64,000 nt of DNA from positions 1 through 64,000 of the forward strand of contig CALXMK010000001.1 in assembly GCA_944389455.1 (NCBI GenBank), given 5' to 3'. Within the stretch, counting starts at the first letter, position 1, and every line of letters starts with the position of its first letter. Shown piece after piece: positions 28,112-38,182 of this stretch. This stretch comes from an uncultured Verrucomicrobiota bacterium. GTDB taxonomy: Bacteria; Verrucomicrobiota; Verrucomicrobiia; Limisphaerales; UBA1412. The position numbers were made by a program, and so were the translations under genes. Below the pieces are notes generated by a model, which saw only the letters and a program-made list of their open reading frames with translations, had not been told where the DNA came from and did no database searches.

Positions 28112-28149
28112 AACTAGACAATGCACGCGAGTCAGCAAATACTGAACTA

Positions 28150-28176
28150 CCTAACATAAGCTTAACAAAACTTAGC
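28150..28176 (-). promoter_or_regulatory. Possible PhoB-like operator upstream of the phoU-like/pit pair
   Basis: On the minus strand TGTTA occurs twice with an exact 11-bp period (28167-28163 and 28156-28152), a third weaker unit lying beyond. PhoB boxes are 11-bp direct repeats of TGTCA, so each unit is one base off. The site is 41-66 bases upstream of the start at 28111. No phoB/phoR gene is in the window, so this rests on spacing and context only. Confidence 0.3.
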
Positions 28177-28290
28177 GCAGAAATAAACTCAAAAGGTCAA
28201 ATTTTAGTAAGAATTTAACAATGTTCTAAAAAAGATAAATGTTTTTTCTGTAGGAGAGGGATGAAAGAACTCATATGATCTTATGTTAGG
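28150..28290. repeat. 11-bp inverted repeat pair around the phoU-like promoter region
   Basis: CCTAACATAAG at 28150-28160 is repeated exactly in inverse orientation as CTTATGTTAGG at 28280-28290, 119 bases apart. One arm overlaps the possible PhoB-like box; the other lies 17 bases before the rhomboid stop. They may be two sites for one regulator. The intervening intergenic DNA shows no gene. Confidence 0.45.
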
Positions 28291-28306
28291 ATAATCATAA
28301 TCAGTT

Positions 28307-29422
28307 TTATTTTTCAATTGCAATCCACCAACAGCAGGAGCAGAGCGTAAACCAGAAGATAGTTAGTATAACATTAGTTAAGGTATGGTGAAGATAGGAA
28401 GATGGTAAGCGGTTTAGAATAATTCCGGCGAGAATACCTCCTATAAATCCTCCAAAATGAGCAGGAATATCTACTTGTGGGTCTGGGGAGAGTCCTGTTA
28501 AGATAAAAATAAATCCTGCTGCAGAAAGAGAATTAATTGCCAATCTAGTTCCTAGATTATTGTTCCCCATTAAGGGAAAGAGGTGAACAGCCAGTAGTCC
28601 TAAAGATCCCATAATAACACCTGAAGCTCCTAAGCCAATAAATTCATTTTTATGAAGCCCTAAACTCATTAAATTTCCTATGATGCCAGCTGCCAGTGTT
28701 CCTAAAAGTGTCCAGCCTATTCCATATTGTCCCATAGCAAGTCCCATGAGTGGGAATCCTATACTAAGATTGCTAGCCAGATGACCGATATCAGCATGGA
28801 GAAAGGTAGCAGTAATAAGCCGATACCATTCTCCATCTTCAAGGAAACGCATTGAAGAAAGTGCTCCTGCAGCAGAGAGACGTTCATGGCTAACGAAGTT
28901 AAGCCAATAGCTTAACCCCGTTGGTAAGGCCCAATACAGAGTTCCCCAGTTAAAGAGGACTTTTTCTGCATGAAGTTTCCTGTATCCCTGAAAATGACGG
29001 TTTTCATGTGTATAAATGCGAATCAGTTGTTGTGCGGATTGATGATCTTTATCAGCTACTTTAAGAAACCATCGGCGTCTATAGGGATAGAGAATAGTTG
29101 AGCTAATTCCTTGGCTGGTAAGTAACAAACTCCATTCCATAACAGTTTTCCGAGAGGGAGAAAGAATAAGTCTGGAGTTTTCTTCAATAGAAGGAAGTTC
29201 ATTCGGTGAAAGAAGGGAGATATCTGGAATTTCTAAAAGAGTTTGAGAGTGAGGAATAAGAGAGGTGGAATTATATGACTGATTGCGACTGGAAAAAGGA
29301 GAGTTTTTGGGGATATGCTTTCTAATGGGCAAAGTATTGTGAGCATAACGAGATAAACGATTCTGCCCGGCTCTTTTTTTTAAAGAACCGGGCAGACTAT
29401 CGTTGGAATGATGTTTAAACAC
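28307..29422 (-). CDS. Rhomboid family intramembrane serine protease
   Basis: Rhomboids cut membrane proteins within the bilayer. The C-terminal half (residues about 175-370) has six or more membrane segments with the family motifs RLITATFLHADIGHLASNL, the catalytic serine in GLGASGVIMGSLG and the catalytic histidine in IPAHFGGFIGGILAG. A cytosolic region with EWSLLLTSQGI (about 95-105), seen in PVC-type rhomboids, precedes it. The start is uncertain: the frame opens with a GTG at 29422 directly after the upstream stop, but codons about 9-20 coincide with a terminator-like hairpin (29362-29396), and the first 85 residues are low complexity. The true start may be downstream at a non-ATG codon. 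Confidence 0.85.
   Translation of the reverse strand: MFKHHSNDSLPGSLKKRAGQNRLSRYAHNTLPIRKHIPKNSPFSSRNQSYNSTSLIPHSQTLLEIPDISLLSPNELPSIEENSRLILSPSRKTVMEWSLLLTSQGISSTILYPYRRRWFLKVADKDHQSAQQLIRIYTHENRHFQGYRKLHAEKVLFNWGTLYWALPTGLSYWLNFVSHERLSAAGALSSMRFLEDGEWYRLITATFLHADIGHLASNLSIGFPLMGLAMGQYGIGWTLLGTLAAGIIGNLMSLGLHKNEFIGLGASGVIMGSLGLLAVHLFPLMGNNNLGTRLAINSLSAAGFIFILTGLSPDPQVDIPAHFGGFIGGILAGIILNRLPSSYLHHTLTNVILTIFWFTLCSCCWWIAIEK
29362..29396. terminator. Terminator-like hairpin inside the annotated rhomboid N-terminus
   Basis: TCTGCCCGG (29362-29370) pairs perfectly with CCGGGCAGA (29388-29396); with inner T/A pairing the stem reaches about 14 bp with one mismatch. It lies 27 bases past the stop of the 847-residue gene on the minus strand. 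The T-run lies in the loop on the plus strand rather than after the stem on the minus strand, so efficiency is unclear. Confidence 0.45.
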
Positions 29423-31966
29423 TTATGCCTTCGTAGGATCTTGTTGTTCTGCTGGAGCAGCAGGGATAATCACTTTTTCTGCAGAAGGATCCTCTTCGGT
29501 GGATTGGGTTACAATCTCATTTGACTCAGTATTTTTCCCTTTATTTTTTTTGTCGGGCATAGTACTGATAACGGCTTCCGTTTCCACAATATATTCCTGA
29601 GTTTTAATTCTTAATTTAGGTGATCCGAAACCGTGATAGACTTTTACTGAAGCAGATTCCCAGATAGGGAGCTTATCTTGGCTGCGGAGTGTAAATAGAA
29701 CAGGTTCAGCGTATTCAACCCCATTATAGAGGGATGCATTAAAAGCAATGAATTCTTCAGATTCAATGAGGAATCCATATTGAGGTAAACGGTAATCCTG
29801 ACTAGTAATAGAAACAGAGTGATAAGGTTCTGTTCCATAATTGACAATAGCGACAATTGTTTTGCCATTTCCTTGGAAGACACTGCGTGTTACTTGCTTA
29901 TCAGGAGTCAAATAGTCGAATCGAGTCAGCTTCATTTCTGCAGCAATTTTGCTGTATGGAGAGAGAATCTCATGAGTGTTTTTTACGAAGACATCAAAGG
30001 TATGTTTGCCATCCATCCATCCTCCTTTGGAACGAGTAAAAATCGCTTCCGGAGCAGGATTGTCTTCTGCTGGAGCTTGTTCTGTTTCCCAGTAAAGATG
30101 AGGTGGTACAGAATGATGATACATTGGACGACCTAATGCAATGTGGCGAAGTACAAAGGGAGCGGATTTATGAATATCATATCCATATTTACCATAAGCT
30201 GCGATGCAGTCATGATAAACCATTTCAAATATAGGAAGCATTATAGCACCCAGTTCTTCAATTTTAAATGTATGGAAGTCACTTCCAGCAACTCCTGCAA
30301 TTCCTTCAAAAAAGTCTGCGTGAGGGATTGCCCATTCTCGGCCATCTTCACTGCCAAAAATACCAAAAATACTGCGTGCGTAGTCACTGAGTCTGCAACG
30401 CCACTCAATGTCTCCGTAGTAATCAATAGGATGGCTTTTGTCATAGCAGTCCATCAGGTTAGCGGCATATGTGGTATCAATAAAGTAAGAACGAGCCTGA
30501 CTGACTTTGAGAACTTCAGATAAGTTTTGAGGACGAGATGCCAATTCTAAAGAAGCTTTAGAGCAAGTCAGATAAGGACGTCCTCCTGCCCATATTCCTC
30601 CTGGTTTGATTGAGCCATCTAAATTCTTAGAAAGATATTTTTCATCCCAGCTAGGAGCATCTTTGTACATATCTTGATAATTATCATGGAGACATGCAGT
30701 GTAACCAGCATTTTGTATATCCCACACAGCTTTTAGCAACCCCCAGTTTCCACCACATTCGGGAGCAGCGGGAAGAATATCTGGATGTTGATTGTCATAC
30801 CCTCGGTGAATCCATCCCCCCATGGTGAAGAGTACATCGTCCATTTTGAGATCATTCTTTAAATGTTGAGCAACTTTGCCAGCTTCCTCAAAAGTCCAAT
30901 TGACTTTCACGGAGACTTCTTTTTGACTTTGCTCGTCCATTCTACGGTCGAGAACACTCCAGAGTTTGAAGTTTGTAGCTCCAAAAAGAGCCTTACGAGC
31001 AGGGTTTTCTGCTGCCTTTTTAGACCATGGAATATAGGTTTCTTTTTTCTTTGCAACCATCTGTAAATACCTATCTGCAATAGTGTTATAGTCTCCACGA
31101 CCACAGAAATAGATAGAGAAGCCTGCAGGTTTTGACTGTTGAGATAAAGAAGTGCTTAGAGTTTGAATTCCATCTTGAATTTGACTGTCAATTTTTAGAT
31201 TAGTATAAGGATCGTCCCAAGTTAGAAATGCGGCAGTTTCATTTTTAATCATACCCCATAAACGAATATGGCATCCTTCATAAGCACTATCGGCAAAATT
31301 TCGCGTAAAGGTTTTACCAGAATCAGCTGGAACGAGCATTCCCTCACGTACAGGAATAATGATACTTCCTTCAGTATCTTCAGAGGTGATTGGAAAAGCG
31401 TTTTCAAAAAGTGTAATGGCTTTAATATTGAGCTGTTTAGAAGGATGAATAGTGAAAGTTAATGAGGGTTCACTTCCGGATGGCATTGCCAGAATAATCA
31501 GATTCATGTCGGCAATATTAGGTACAGGACGGAAGGTTAGCATCATTCCTTTGTCATATAATGCTGCTTCACAAGAGGTTAGATCTTGCGTAAATGTTTT
31601 ATCGTCAATTTGATAAGTGATATTGCCAAAGCCAGATTTACCTGAACGCCAGATTTCACCACCACGTGGATTGGATAGTTTTTCCTGGATAGACCATTCT
31701 CCTGTAGAAGGTTTGACTTTCATGGTTAAATAAAAGTTATCCAGTATATGCTCGCGCTCTTTAACAACTTCTACCGGAGCATACATAGAGGCAGGTCCAC
31801 GTGTTAGTGGTTTTCGAACAGTGTTTGTATTAACTGTATCTGATTGATTTGCAGTGGATTGAGTGCTGTCTTGCGTTTCCGCTGATTGTGCAGAACAAAG
31901 GCAGAGACTTGCTCCCAATAGAGCTGCTATCATAGATATTCTAAAAATCCTAGACTTAGACATCAT
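29423..31966 (-). CDS. Large exported glycoside hydrolase-like protein, family not certain
   Basis: 847 residues with a Sec signal peptide (ISMIAALLGASLCLCSAQSA) and Ser/Thr/Gln-rich linkers at both ends. Residues about 70-300 look like a beta-sandwich. Residues about 330-620 look like a TIM barrel: DVLFTMGGWIHRGYDNQHPD, GNWGLLKAVWDIQNAGYTACLHDNY, SYFIDTTYAANLMDCYD and GSEDGREWAIPHADFFEG. Asp and Glu at strand ends (FIDTT, GSEDG) are plausible catalytic residues. The order (HPD after the first strand, then ADVGIH-like LHDNYQDMY) recalls GH101/GH129 and DUF5696-type proteins, but I cannot fix the family. A strand-rich domain follows. Probably acts on an extracellular or periplasmic glycan. The rhomboid frame begins immediately after its stop. 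Confidence 0.72.
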   Translation of the reverse strand: MMSKSRIFRISMIAALLGASLCLCSAQSAETQDSTQSTANQSDTVNTNTVRKPLTRGPASMYAPVEVVKEREHILDNFYLTMKVKPSTGEWSIQEKLSNPRGGEIWRSGKSGFGNITYQIDDKTFTQDLTSCEAALYDKGMMLTFRPVPNIADMNLIILAMPSGSEPSLTFTIHPSKQLNIKAITLFENAFPITSEDTEGSIIIPVREGMLVPADSGKTFTRNFADSAYEGCHIRLWGMIKNETAAFLTWDDPYTNLKIDSQIQDGIQTLSTSLSQQSKPAGFSIYFCGRGDYNTIADRYLQMVAKKKETYIPWSKKAAENPARKALFGATNFKLWSVLDRRMDEQSQKEVSVKVNWTFEEAGKVAQHLKNDLKMDDVLFTMGGWIHRGYDNQHPDILPAAPECGGNWGLLKAVWDIQNAGYTACLHDNYQDMYKDAPSWDEKYLSKNLDGSIKPGGIWAGGRPYLTCSKASLELASRPQNLSEVLKVSQARSYFIDTTYAANLMDCYDKSHPIDYYGDIEWRCRLSDYARSIFGIFGSEDGREWAIPHADFFEGIAGVAGSDFHTFKIEELGAIMLPIFEMVYHDCIAAYGKYGYDIHKSAPFVLRHIALGRPMYHHSVPPHLYWETEQAPAEDNPAPEAIFTRSKGGWMDGKHTFDVFVKNTHEILSPYSKIAAEMKLTRFDYLTPDKQVTRSVFQGNGKTIVAIVNYGTEPYHSVSITSQDYRLPQYGFLIESEEFIAFNASLYNGVEYAEPVLFTLRSQDKLPIWESASVKVYHGFGSPKLRIKTQEYIVETEAVISTMPDKKNKGKNTESNEIVTQSTEEDPSAEKVIIPAAPAEQQDPTKA

Positions 31967-32153
31967 ACCAGAGCTAATGATAACAAATTACCAAGCAATT
32001 GGAAATAAAATAAAGATGAATATGTTGATGAGTATTTGCTTAGCCATATTTTTTCTAAAATAGGATCAGATTTAAAAGAAAATAGGGGAACTAAATTGAA
32101 TTTTCTTGTACCCTACTAATTTGTATTTTACGATTTGAAAAGGTTAATTTGTT

Positions 32154-33242
32154 ATGAGTGATCGTTTAAAAGTTGCCAGAGCGAAAAAAGGAACATGGGG
32201 TATTCGTTTAGGTCTTTATTTATTAACAATTGTTTTAGCAATATTTTCTTTTTGGTTATTGGGTTTTGTTCTTGATGATATTCGTTCTATCCGTCCTCCT
32301 GATTATGAATATAAGAGTCTCTCAGAGAGTTATGGTAAAAAGACTAATATCCAAAAAGAGCTCGATGCATTAAATGAGAAGCTGAACAATCGCCGTGAAA
32401 GTATGGATTTGCAGTCTTCAGCGTCTGCCGGATTGCAAAAGACAATTGAAGAACTCAAAGATGATCCTTCTCGCAAAGAGGAATTAAATGAGAAAATGAA
32501 TGAGTTCATAGAGGCTCAGAAAAAGTATCAAGAAATAAACCATGAATTGAAAATGCTGGTTGAATCCAGAGATAGATTGGAATCTGAATTAAGAGAAATA
32601 AATAGCATTATTGCTGCAAAAGAATATTCCACAGCAGAGGAAAAACAGAAGCTGAACCATTCGTTTAAGTTGAAATTGGCTTTTTGGGAGTTTCTGGTTT
32701 TAATACCTTTAACCATAATCGTAGCGTTTCTATTATATCGGAAAAAGAACAGCTCCTTTTTTCAAATTTATTTAGCATTTTTTATTTCTGTAGTTTTGCA
32801 TCTCTGTTTGGCTTCGCACAGGTATTTCCCCAGTCAATATTTTAAATATTTAGCTCTGGGTGCTTGTATTATTATTATATTGGGACTCATGTATTATCTT
32901 ATTAAATTAATTACGAAACCCAAACCAAATTATTTGCAGTTTCAGTATCGGCAGGCTTATGAGAGATTTCTTTGTCCAATTTGTGAGTATCCCATCCGAA
33001 TCGGAGCTTTACGATATTTATATTGGAATAGGAGGAGTGCGGAGAGGTGTTTATCTTCTGTGAGGAGTCAGAATGTTGTCGAACCGCTTACCGAACCTTA
33101 TATTTGTCCTAGCTGCGGAACAGAGCTCTACCATAAATGTCCTCATTGTGAAAAAATCACACAGTCTCTTATGCCATATTGTGAACATTGTGGGGCAGAG
33201 ATGGATCATAAGAAGAATTCTTGTTTCCATGACAAGGAATGA
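32154..33242 (+). CDS. Unknown membrane protein: coiled coil, four membrane spans, C-terminal zinc ribbons
   Basis: I do not recognise this 362-residue protein. In order: one membrane segment (about 18-41, LGLYLLTIVLAIFSFWLLGF); a charged coiled coil (about 55-165, rich in heptad-like LNEKLNNRRE and ELKMLVESRDRLESEL); three more membrane segments (about 176-194, 202-219, 229-252); then a cytoplasmic Cys-rich tail with CPICEYPI, CPSCGTELYHKCPHCEK and CEHCGAEM, the pattern of tandem zinc ribbons. It has its own intergenic region, divergent from the glycosidase gene. A role as a membrane-linked scaffold or sensor is only a guess. Confidence 0.72.
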   Translation: MSDRLKVARAKKGTWGIRLGLYLLTIVLAIFSFWLLGFVLDDIRSIRPPDYEYKSLSESYGKKTNIQKELDALNEKLNNRRESMDLQSSASAGLQKTIEELKDDPSRKEELNEKMNEFIEAQKKYQEINHELKMLVESRDRLESELREINSIIAAKEYSTAEEKQKLNHSFKLKLAFWEFLVLIPLTIIVAFLLYRKKNSSFFQIYLAFFISVVLHLCLASHRYFPSQYFKYLALGACIIIILGLMYYLIKLITKPKPNYLQFQYRQAYERFLCPICEYPIRIGALRYLYWNRRSAERCLSSVRSQNVVEPLTEPYICPSCGTELYHKCPHCEKITQSLMPYCEHCGAEMDHKKNSCFHDKE

Positions 33243-33306
33243 GGATTTTTGTATTTTGTTGATTTACAATTTAGAAATGGCGCTTAAAAATGAGTAACTA
33301 ACGGAT

Positions 33307-33352
33307 TCAGAGCTTCAGAAAAGAGTTTGAGTTTTCTTTTGGGAAGCTCTGA
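33307..33352. terminator. Hairpin between the convergent zinc-ribbon and SDR genes
   Basis: TCAGAGCTTC at 33307-33316 pairs perfectly with GAAGCTCTGA at 33343-33352, with a further AGAAAA/TTTTCT inner stem. It sits between two convergent stops (33242 and 33367). No strong T-run follows on either strand. Confidence 0.5.
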
Positions 33353-33366
33353 TTCTGATTTCTGGT

Positions 33367-34149
33367 TTATAAGTTGCGGGCAACTTTGTAAGGAGCAGCT
33401 TGTGCAACAGGTTTAATTACCAGTTCATCTATGCAAACATGAGGTGGACGCTCTGCAATCCAAAGCATGGTTTCCGCAATATCTTCCGCACAAAGAGGCT
33501 TCACTCCTTGATAGACAGCAGCAGCTTTATTAAGGTTTCCTTTATATCGAACGACAGAGAAATTGGTTTCTGCCATGCCAGGATCGAGACTTGTTACACG
33601 TATAGGGGTACCACAAAGTTCTAACCGAAGTGCTTTGGTGATTTGAAGTTCAGCAGCTTTGGCTCCGCAATAGACACTTCCCCCTTCATAGGCAATGCGT
33701 CCAGCGATAGACCCCACATTGATTACATTGGCTCCAGTGGTATTGAGCATCATAGGAATGATGCGCCGACTGACTCGTAGAAGACCAAGTACATTAGTTT
33801 GAAGCATTGTTTCCCAATCAGAATCTTTGCCTTCTAAAACAGTGTCGACTCCTAATGCACCACCAGCATTGTTAATGAGAACTTGAACATCAGAGGTGTA
33901 CTTCATAAGGCGATCGGCAAAGCGTTCCACATCAGAGGTGGAACTGACATCTAACGAAGATGCGATGGCAGCAGTGGCTCCAGTTTTAAGAGCTAATTGT
34001 GCTGTTTCGTTGAGGAGGTCTATTCTTCGAGCCCCAAGAAAAAGACATGCTCCGCGTGAAGCAAAAGCAATGGCAGCTGCGCGCCCAAAACCACTGGAAG
34101 CTCCAGTAATGACGATCCATTTATTTTTAAGTGATGTAAGATTTAACAT
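33367..34149 (-). CDS. SDR family NADP-dependent oxidoreductase
   Basis: A classical short-chain dehydrogenase. The cofactor motif is TGASSGFGRAAA (residues about 15-26), then NNAGG, the catalytic serine after VINVGS, and the catalytic pair Y-x3-K in VYCGAKAAE. The C-terminal SLDPGMAETNFSVVRY and WIAERPPHVCIDELVIKP resemble YdfG-type enzymes that oxidise 3-hydroxy acids such as L-allo-threonine. 260 residues. It starts 4 bases after the mfd stop, so it is cotranscribed with mfd; the link is probably incidental. The true substrate is not readable. Confidence 0.88.
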   Translation of the reverse strand: MLNLTSLKNKWIVITGASSGFGRAAAIAFASRGACLFLGARRIDLLNETAQLALKTGATAAIASSLDVSSTSDVERFADRLMKYTSDVQVLINNAGGALGVDTVLEGKDSDWETMLQTNVLGLLRVSRRIIPMMLNTTGANVINVGSIAGRIAYEGGSVYCGAKAAELQITKALRLELCGTPIRVTSLDPGMAETNFSVVRYKGNLNKAAAVYQGVKPLCAEDIAETMLWIAERPPHVCIDELVIKPVAQAAPYKVARNL

Positions 34150-34153
34150 AATT

Positions 34154-37100
34154 TTAAGTTGTTTCAGAGGAAAGACTTTTAATCAGATAGAGAAGTTCTT
34201 TAAGTCTGCCTCGAGGTGTTTTCTTGGTAAAACGAGGGTAATAGTTATTTATCATTAAAGGATGACCAGCTCGAGTAATAATAATTTTTTCATCGTTAGT
34301 TTCAATGGAATTGATTTGTTTGAGAGAAGCTATCACGCGAATAAGATAGAGATCGATCAGATATTGCACCTTGAGTGGCATTTTACCAAAACGATCTAAC
34401 AATTCTTCATTGATAGAATCTATCTCGTCGGGGCAAGAAGCTTGTGCTAAACGACGATAAATTTCCAATCGCTGAATAGGATCATTAATGTAGGAGAGGG
34501 GAATCAAGTCATTACTTGTGTCTTCAGGGGTGGATGCAGGTTCTAGAGGAAGTTGAGTAAGAAAATCGAGCATGATCCGAGTTTCAGTGTGAGTTTTTGC
34601 CTTTTCTCCTTTGAGATTGGATATGGAGCGTTTGAGAAGACGACAATAAAGATCAAAGCCGATGGCACTGATATGTCCACTTTGTTCTGAACCTAAAATA
34701 TTGCCTGCTCCACGAATTTCTAGATCTCGCATAGCAATTTTAAAGCCGGAGCCGAGACGGGAGTATTGTTTAATTGCACTGATGCGTTTGCGTGCATCTG
34801 CCAAGAGGGCTGCATGCCGAGGAATAAGAAGATAGGCAAAAGCTTGATTCCGGTAACGTCCTACTCGTCCTCTAAGCTGATAGAGTTCACTTAGTCCAAA
34901 GCGATCTGCACGATCAATAATGATCGTATTTGCGTTTGGAATATCGATACCACTTTCTATGATTGTAGTGGAGAGGAGGATATCTACTTCTCCATTAACA
35001 AAGTGTGACATAATTTTTTCAAGTTCTTCAGGCTGCATTTGGCCGTGTCCGACTGCAATTCGAGCATGAGGCATCAGTTGTTTGAGCTTCATTTCCATAG
35101 CATCAATAGTGCTAACTCGATTGTGTAGAAAAAAGACTTGGCCTTGTCGATTGAGCTCTCGTTGTATGGCATCTCGAATAATCTCTTCATCAAATTGACA
35201 AATAATCGTTTTAACGGGAAGTCTTTCTTGAGGAGGAGTTTCAATAGAGCTCATTGATTTGATTCCTGCTAATGCCATATAGAGAGTCCGAGGAATCGGA
35301 GTGGCAGATAAAGTAAGTACGTCAGTCAGAACCTTGAGTTGTTTAATTTTTTCTTTTTGTTTAACACCAAATCTCTGTTCTTCATCGATGATAAAGAGTC
35401 CAAGGTCTTTAAACCGAATATCATTTTGAACTAAACGGTGTGTACCGATAATGATGTCAATATCACCAGCGGCAACTTTAGCAAGGATTTTGTTTTGTGC
35501 TTGTTTGGTCTTAAAGCGAGAGAGCGTTTCAATTCGAAATGGATAACCCGCCATTCTTTCACAGAAGCTATTATAGTGCTGTTGAACTAGCACGGTGGTA
35601 GGGGCCAGAAGAGCAACTTGTTTACCAGCCATGACAGCTTTGAATGCTGCTCGAATAGCGACCTCTGTTTTTCCAAAACCAACGTCCCCGCAAACAAGTC
35701 GGTCCATTGGTTTTTCGCTTTCCATGTCGCGTTTAGTTTCCTCAATAGCACGAATTTGGTCGGGAGTTTCTTCGTATTCAAATGCGTTCTCAAAAGTGTG
35801 TTGCCAATCTGTATCAGGAGGATAGGCAAAACCTTTTTCTGATTTTCTCAAGGCTTGAATTCGCAAGAGATCACTGGCTACATCTTGAACTGCTTTTTCG
35901 GCTTGAGCTTTGACTTGGTTCCATCGTTTGCCTCCCAAGCGACTAAGTGGCGGATGGGCATGTCCGACGCCTATATATTTACTTACAAGATGAGATTCTG
36001 TAACGGGAACATAGAGTTTGGGGGGAGATTCAAAAGGATCATCGGGTGCGAATTCTAAGATAAGGCATTCGGGAGAATCTGTGATATTGTTTTTTTCATT
36101 AAAACGATTTTTGGGTCCTGTTGGTATTCTGCCTATTCCTAGATATTTGGCAATTCCATGCTGAATATGGACGACTAAGTCTCCTGTTTCAATATGGTCA
36201 AAATCAATCTCCAGCTGTGAACGGCTGGCTCGAGTCTGAGTATTTTTTAATCTGCGAGAACGCTGAAATTTTCGACGACAGAAAACTTCATTGTCTGTGA
36301 TTAAAACGAAATGTGCATCTGGAAAGATAACACCGCGCGAGAGTGCTGCGCGAATTAAATTTGGGGGTTGATGACCTAAGATTATTTCATCCCATAGTTC
36401 ACGAATTCGGGTATATTCACCATCATTTGAATAACTAATATAGCATTGGAATCCTTCTCTTCTCCATGCTTGTATCTGATCAAAAAGTCTTCGACGCTGC
36501 TGTTCAATCATTTCTAGAGTGGATTCGCTGGGATAGGGACAGTAGAGTTCCAAAGGTTCAACACGAAGTTCTAGTCTCTTTTGTAAAGGACGGTGTTCAC
36601 CTACTAAATTGCGAAAATCTAAACAATCACAATCTCCTGCCAATATAATTTTCCCTCCACGGGAAAGAAAGTCATCAATTAAGAATTCCCATTCTTGGAT
36701 TAAAGGACTCCAGCGGACTTGAGTTCGGAAGAGATTTAATGCTTCTTGCACTTTTTCCGGCTCGGAAATGACAAGAAATGATTCCGAAGGAAGAAGTTCT
36801 ATTATACAGGAGGCAAAAAGGTCAAAGTGTTTAGCCGAAATTTCGGGTGGATATTTTGATGTGAGTTCTTCCAGTTTTTTACGAAGGATTCCTATTTCCC
36901 CAGCGGGTGGAATAAGTGCAGATTCAATTTTATTCAATGAGAGTTGAGTATTAGGATCAAATTCACGTATTGATTCAATTACAGACCCAAAGAATTCAAT
37001 TCGAATAGGGTGTTCAGCAGAAAGCGGATAAATATCCATGATCCCACCTCGAATAGCAGCTTCTCCTTTTTGTGATACTTTAGCTACCCAGTCATATCCT

Positions 37101-37603
37101 TGCGCGTTCAGATGTTGTCTTAATTCTTCCGGATCTGCTTCTTGACCTTTTTGTACTAATCGTTGACGGGAAACGAACTCCTTAGGAGAAAATGTCTTTT
37201 GAAGAATAGAGTCTACCTGAGTTACTAAACAGCAACCTTGAGAATTCTGGATAAGCTGTTGAAAGGTTTGTAGACGTTCTCCAAGTGTTTCGGAAAGAGG
37301 AAGTCGGTCTTCTTGTGGCAAAATATCCCAAGAGGGAAAATAAAAAGGTTCTCGATAGAAAGAATTTTCTGATAAAAGGTGAGTCCAAGCTAGGATATCT
37401 TGTTGAAAAAGTTCTTGTGAGCGGGTCCCACCTGTTACAATTGCAAAAGAGTTATTATTCAGGTGGCGAAGCATTGTTACTAAAAAAGGAACTGAATGAG
37501 AGCAAATGCCATCCAATGGAAGGACTGATCCAGGTGGTAAATCAATGATTTGCCGAAGTAAGGGGAGATTTGCAGTAAATGAGAAAAGATCTCGGTTGTT
37601 CAC
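34154..37603 (-). CDS. mfd: Transcription-repair coupling factor Mfd
   Basis: Mfd pushes stalled RNA polymerase off DNA and recruits UvrA to start transcription-coupled repair. Full length at 1149 residues. N-terminal UvrB-like domains (about 1-350, with [23 protein letters not shown]); the polymerase-interaction domain near 460-530 ([17 protein letters not shown]); the RecG-like translocase from about 600 with Walker [64 protein letters not shown] and [28 protein letters not shown] RIA/hook motifs; and the C-terminal TRCF domain. It lies between a RodZ-like gene (33 bases upstream) and the SDR gene. Confidence 0.97.
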   Translation of the reverse strand: MNNRDLFSFTANLPLLRQIIDLPPGSVLPLDGICSHSVPFLVTMLRHLNNNSFAIVTGGTRSQELFQQDILAWTHLLSENSFYREPFYFPSWDILPQEDRLPLSETLGERLQTFQQLIQNSQGCCLVTQVDSILQKTFSPKEFVSRQRLVQKGQEADPEELRQHLNAQGYDWVAKVSQKGEAAIRGGIMDIYPLSAEHPIRIEFFGSVIESIREFDPNTQLSLNKIESALIPPAGEIGILRKKLEELTSKYPPEISAKHFDLFASCIIELLPSESFLVISEPEKVQEALNLFRTQVRWSPLIQEWEFLIDDFLSRGGKIILAGDCDCLDFRNLVGEHRPLQKRLELRVEPLELYCPYPSESTLEMIEQQRRRLFDQIQAWRREGFQCYISYSNDGEYTRIRELWDEIILGHQPPNLIRAALSRGVIFPDAHFVLITDNEVFCRRKFQRSRRLKNTQTRASRSQLEIDFDHIETGDLVVHIQHGIAKYLGIGRIPTGPKNRFNEKNNITDSPECLILEFAPDDPFESPPKLYVPVTESHLVSKYIGVGHAHPPLSRLGGKRWNQVKAQAEKAVQDVASDLLRIQALRKSEKGFAYPPDTDWQHTFENAFEYEETPDQIRAIEETKRDMESEKPMDRLVCGDVGFGKTEVAIRAAFKAVMAGKQVALLAPTTVLVQQHYNSFCERMAGYPFRIETLSRFKTKQAQNKILAKVAAGDIDIIIGTHRLVQNDIRFKDLGLFIIDEEQRFGVKQKEKIKQLKVLTDVLTLSATPIPRTLYMALAGIKSMSSIETPPQERLPVKTIICQFDEEIIRDAIQRELNRQGQVFFLHNRVSTIDAMEMKLKQLMPHARIAVGHGQMQPEELEKIMSHFVNGEVDILLSTTIIESGIDIPNANTIIIDRADRFGLSELYQLRGRVGRYRNQAFAYLLIPRHAALLADARKRISAIKQYSRLGSGFKIAMRDLEIRGAGNILGSEQSGHISAIGFDLYCRLLKRSISNLKGEKAKTHTETRIMLDFLTQLPLEPASTPEDTSNDLIPLSYINDPIQRLEIYRRLAQASCPDEIDSINEELLDRFGKMPLKVQYLIDLYLIRVIASLKQINSIETNDEKIIITRAGHPLMINNYYPRFTKKTPRGRLKELLYLIKSLSSETT

Positions 37604-37636
37604 AATACTCCTTAAAGGTAGATCCGAGAGGTCTTT

Positions 37637-38182
37637 TTAATTTATAGGTGGTAAAGGAAGTGTTTCGGGCATTTCTTGTTCATATTGAGTGCTACCTTCA
37701 TAATAGCCTGGACCAAGAGTGATAAGAGGATCTCTGCCTTCATAACTGCGCCAGAGATTATAGGCCCAGATTCCGCCGATCATAAGTAACAGAAAAAGCC
37801 CCAGAGGTAAAACAACTTTCCAAACAAGTGTCAAACGCCATGTGAGTTTTGAGCTTTGGTTAGGGGAAAAATCACCATTATTCTCTGTAGAAGAAGATAT
37901 TATCTCGGGAATAGAAGGAGCTGAGGGAGCAGCTGATATAGATGAGTTTCCCGCCATTTCCTTTTTCATTGCTGCTGCTAAGGGTGCGGGATCTAATTTT
38001 AGAAGAGTTGCATAGCTTCGCATAGATCCAAAAGCATAAACTGGCGCAGGGAATACTGTATAATCTCCCATTTCCAGCCCGATAATCTGATCTTGCTTTA
38101 GTTTTAAGCTCTCTGCAACTTGTTGAATAGTGAGCCCGCTTTTTTCTCGTGCGGTCCTTAATTGTTCTCCTACACAGGACAT
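37637..38182 (-). CDS. RodZ-like helix-turn-helix membrane protein
   Basis: The N-terminal 70 residues are an HTH_25/Cro-like domain (EQLRTAREKSGLTIQQVAE, LKQDQIIGLEMGDY, YAFGSMRSYATLLKLD) as in RodZ, which links MreB to the membrane and supports rod shape. A disordered Ser/Pro-rich linker follows, then one membrane segment (VVLPLGLFLLLMIGGIWAY, about 126-144) and a short outer tail. At 181 residues it lacks the long periplasmic domain of E. coli RodZ. It could instead be another membrane-bound regulator. It is first in the unit with mfd and the SDR gene. Confidence 0.8.
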   Translation of the reverse strand: MSCVGEQLRTAREKSGLTIQQVAESLKLKQDQIIGLEMGDYTVFPAPVYAFGSMRSYATLLKLDPAPLAAAMKKEMAGNSSISAAPSAPSIPEIISSSTENNGDFSPNQSSKLTWRLTLVWKVVLPLGLFLLLMIGGIWAYNLWRSYEGRDPLITLGPGYYEGSTQYEQEMPETLPLPPIN

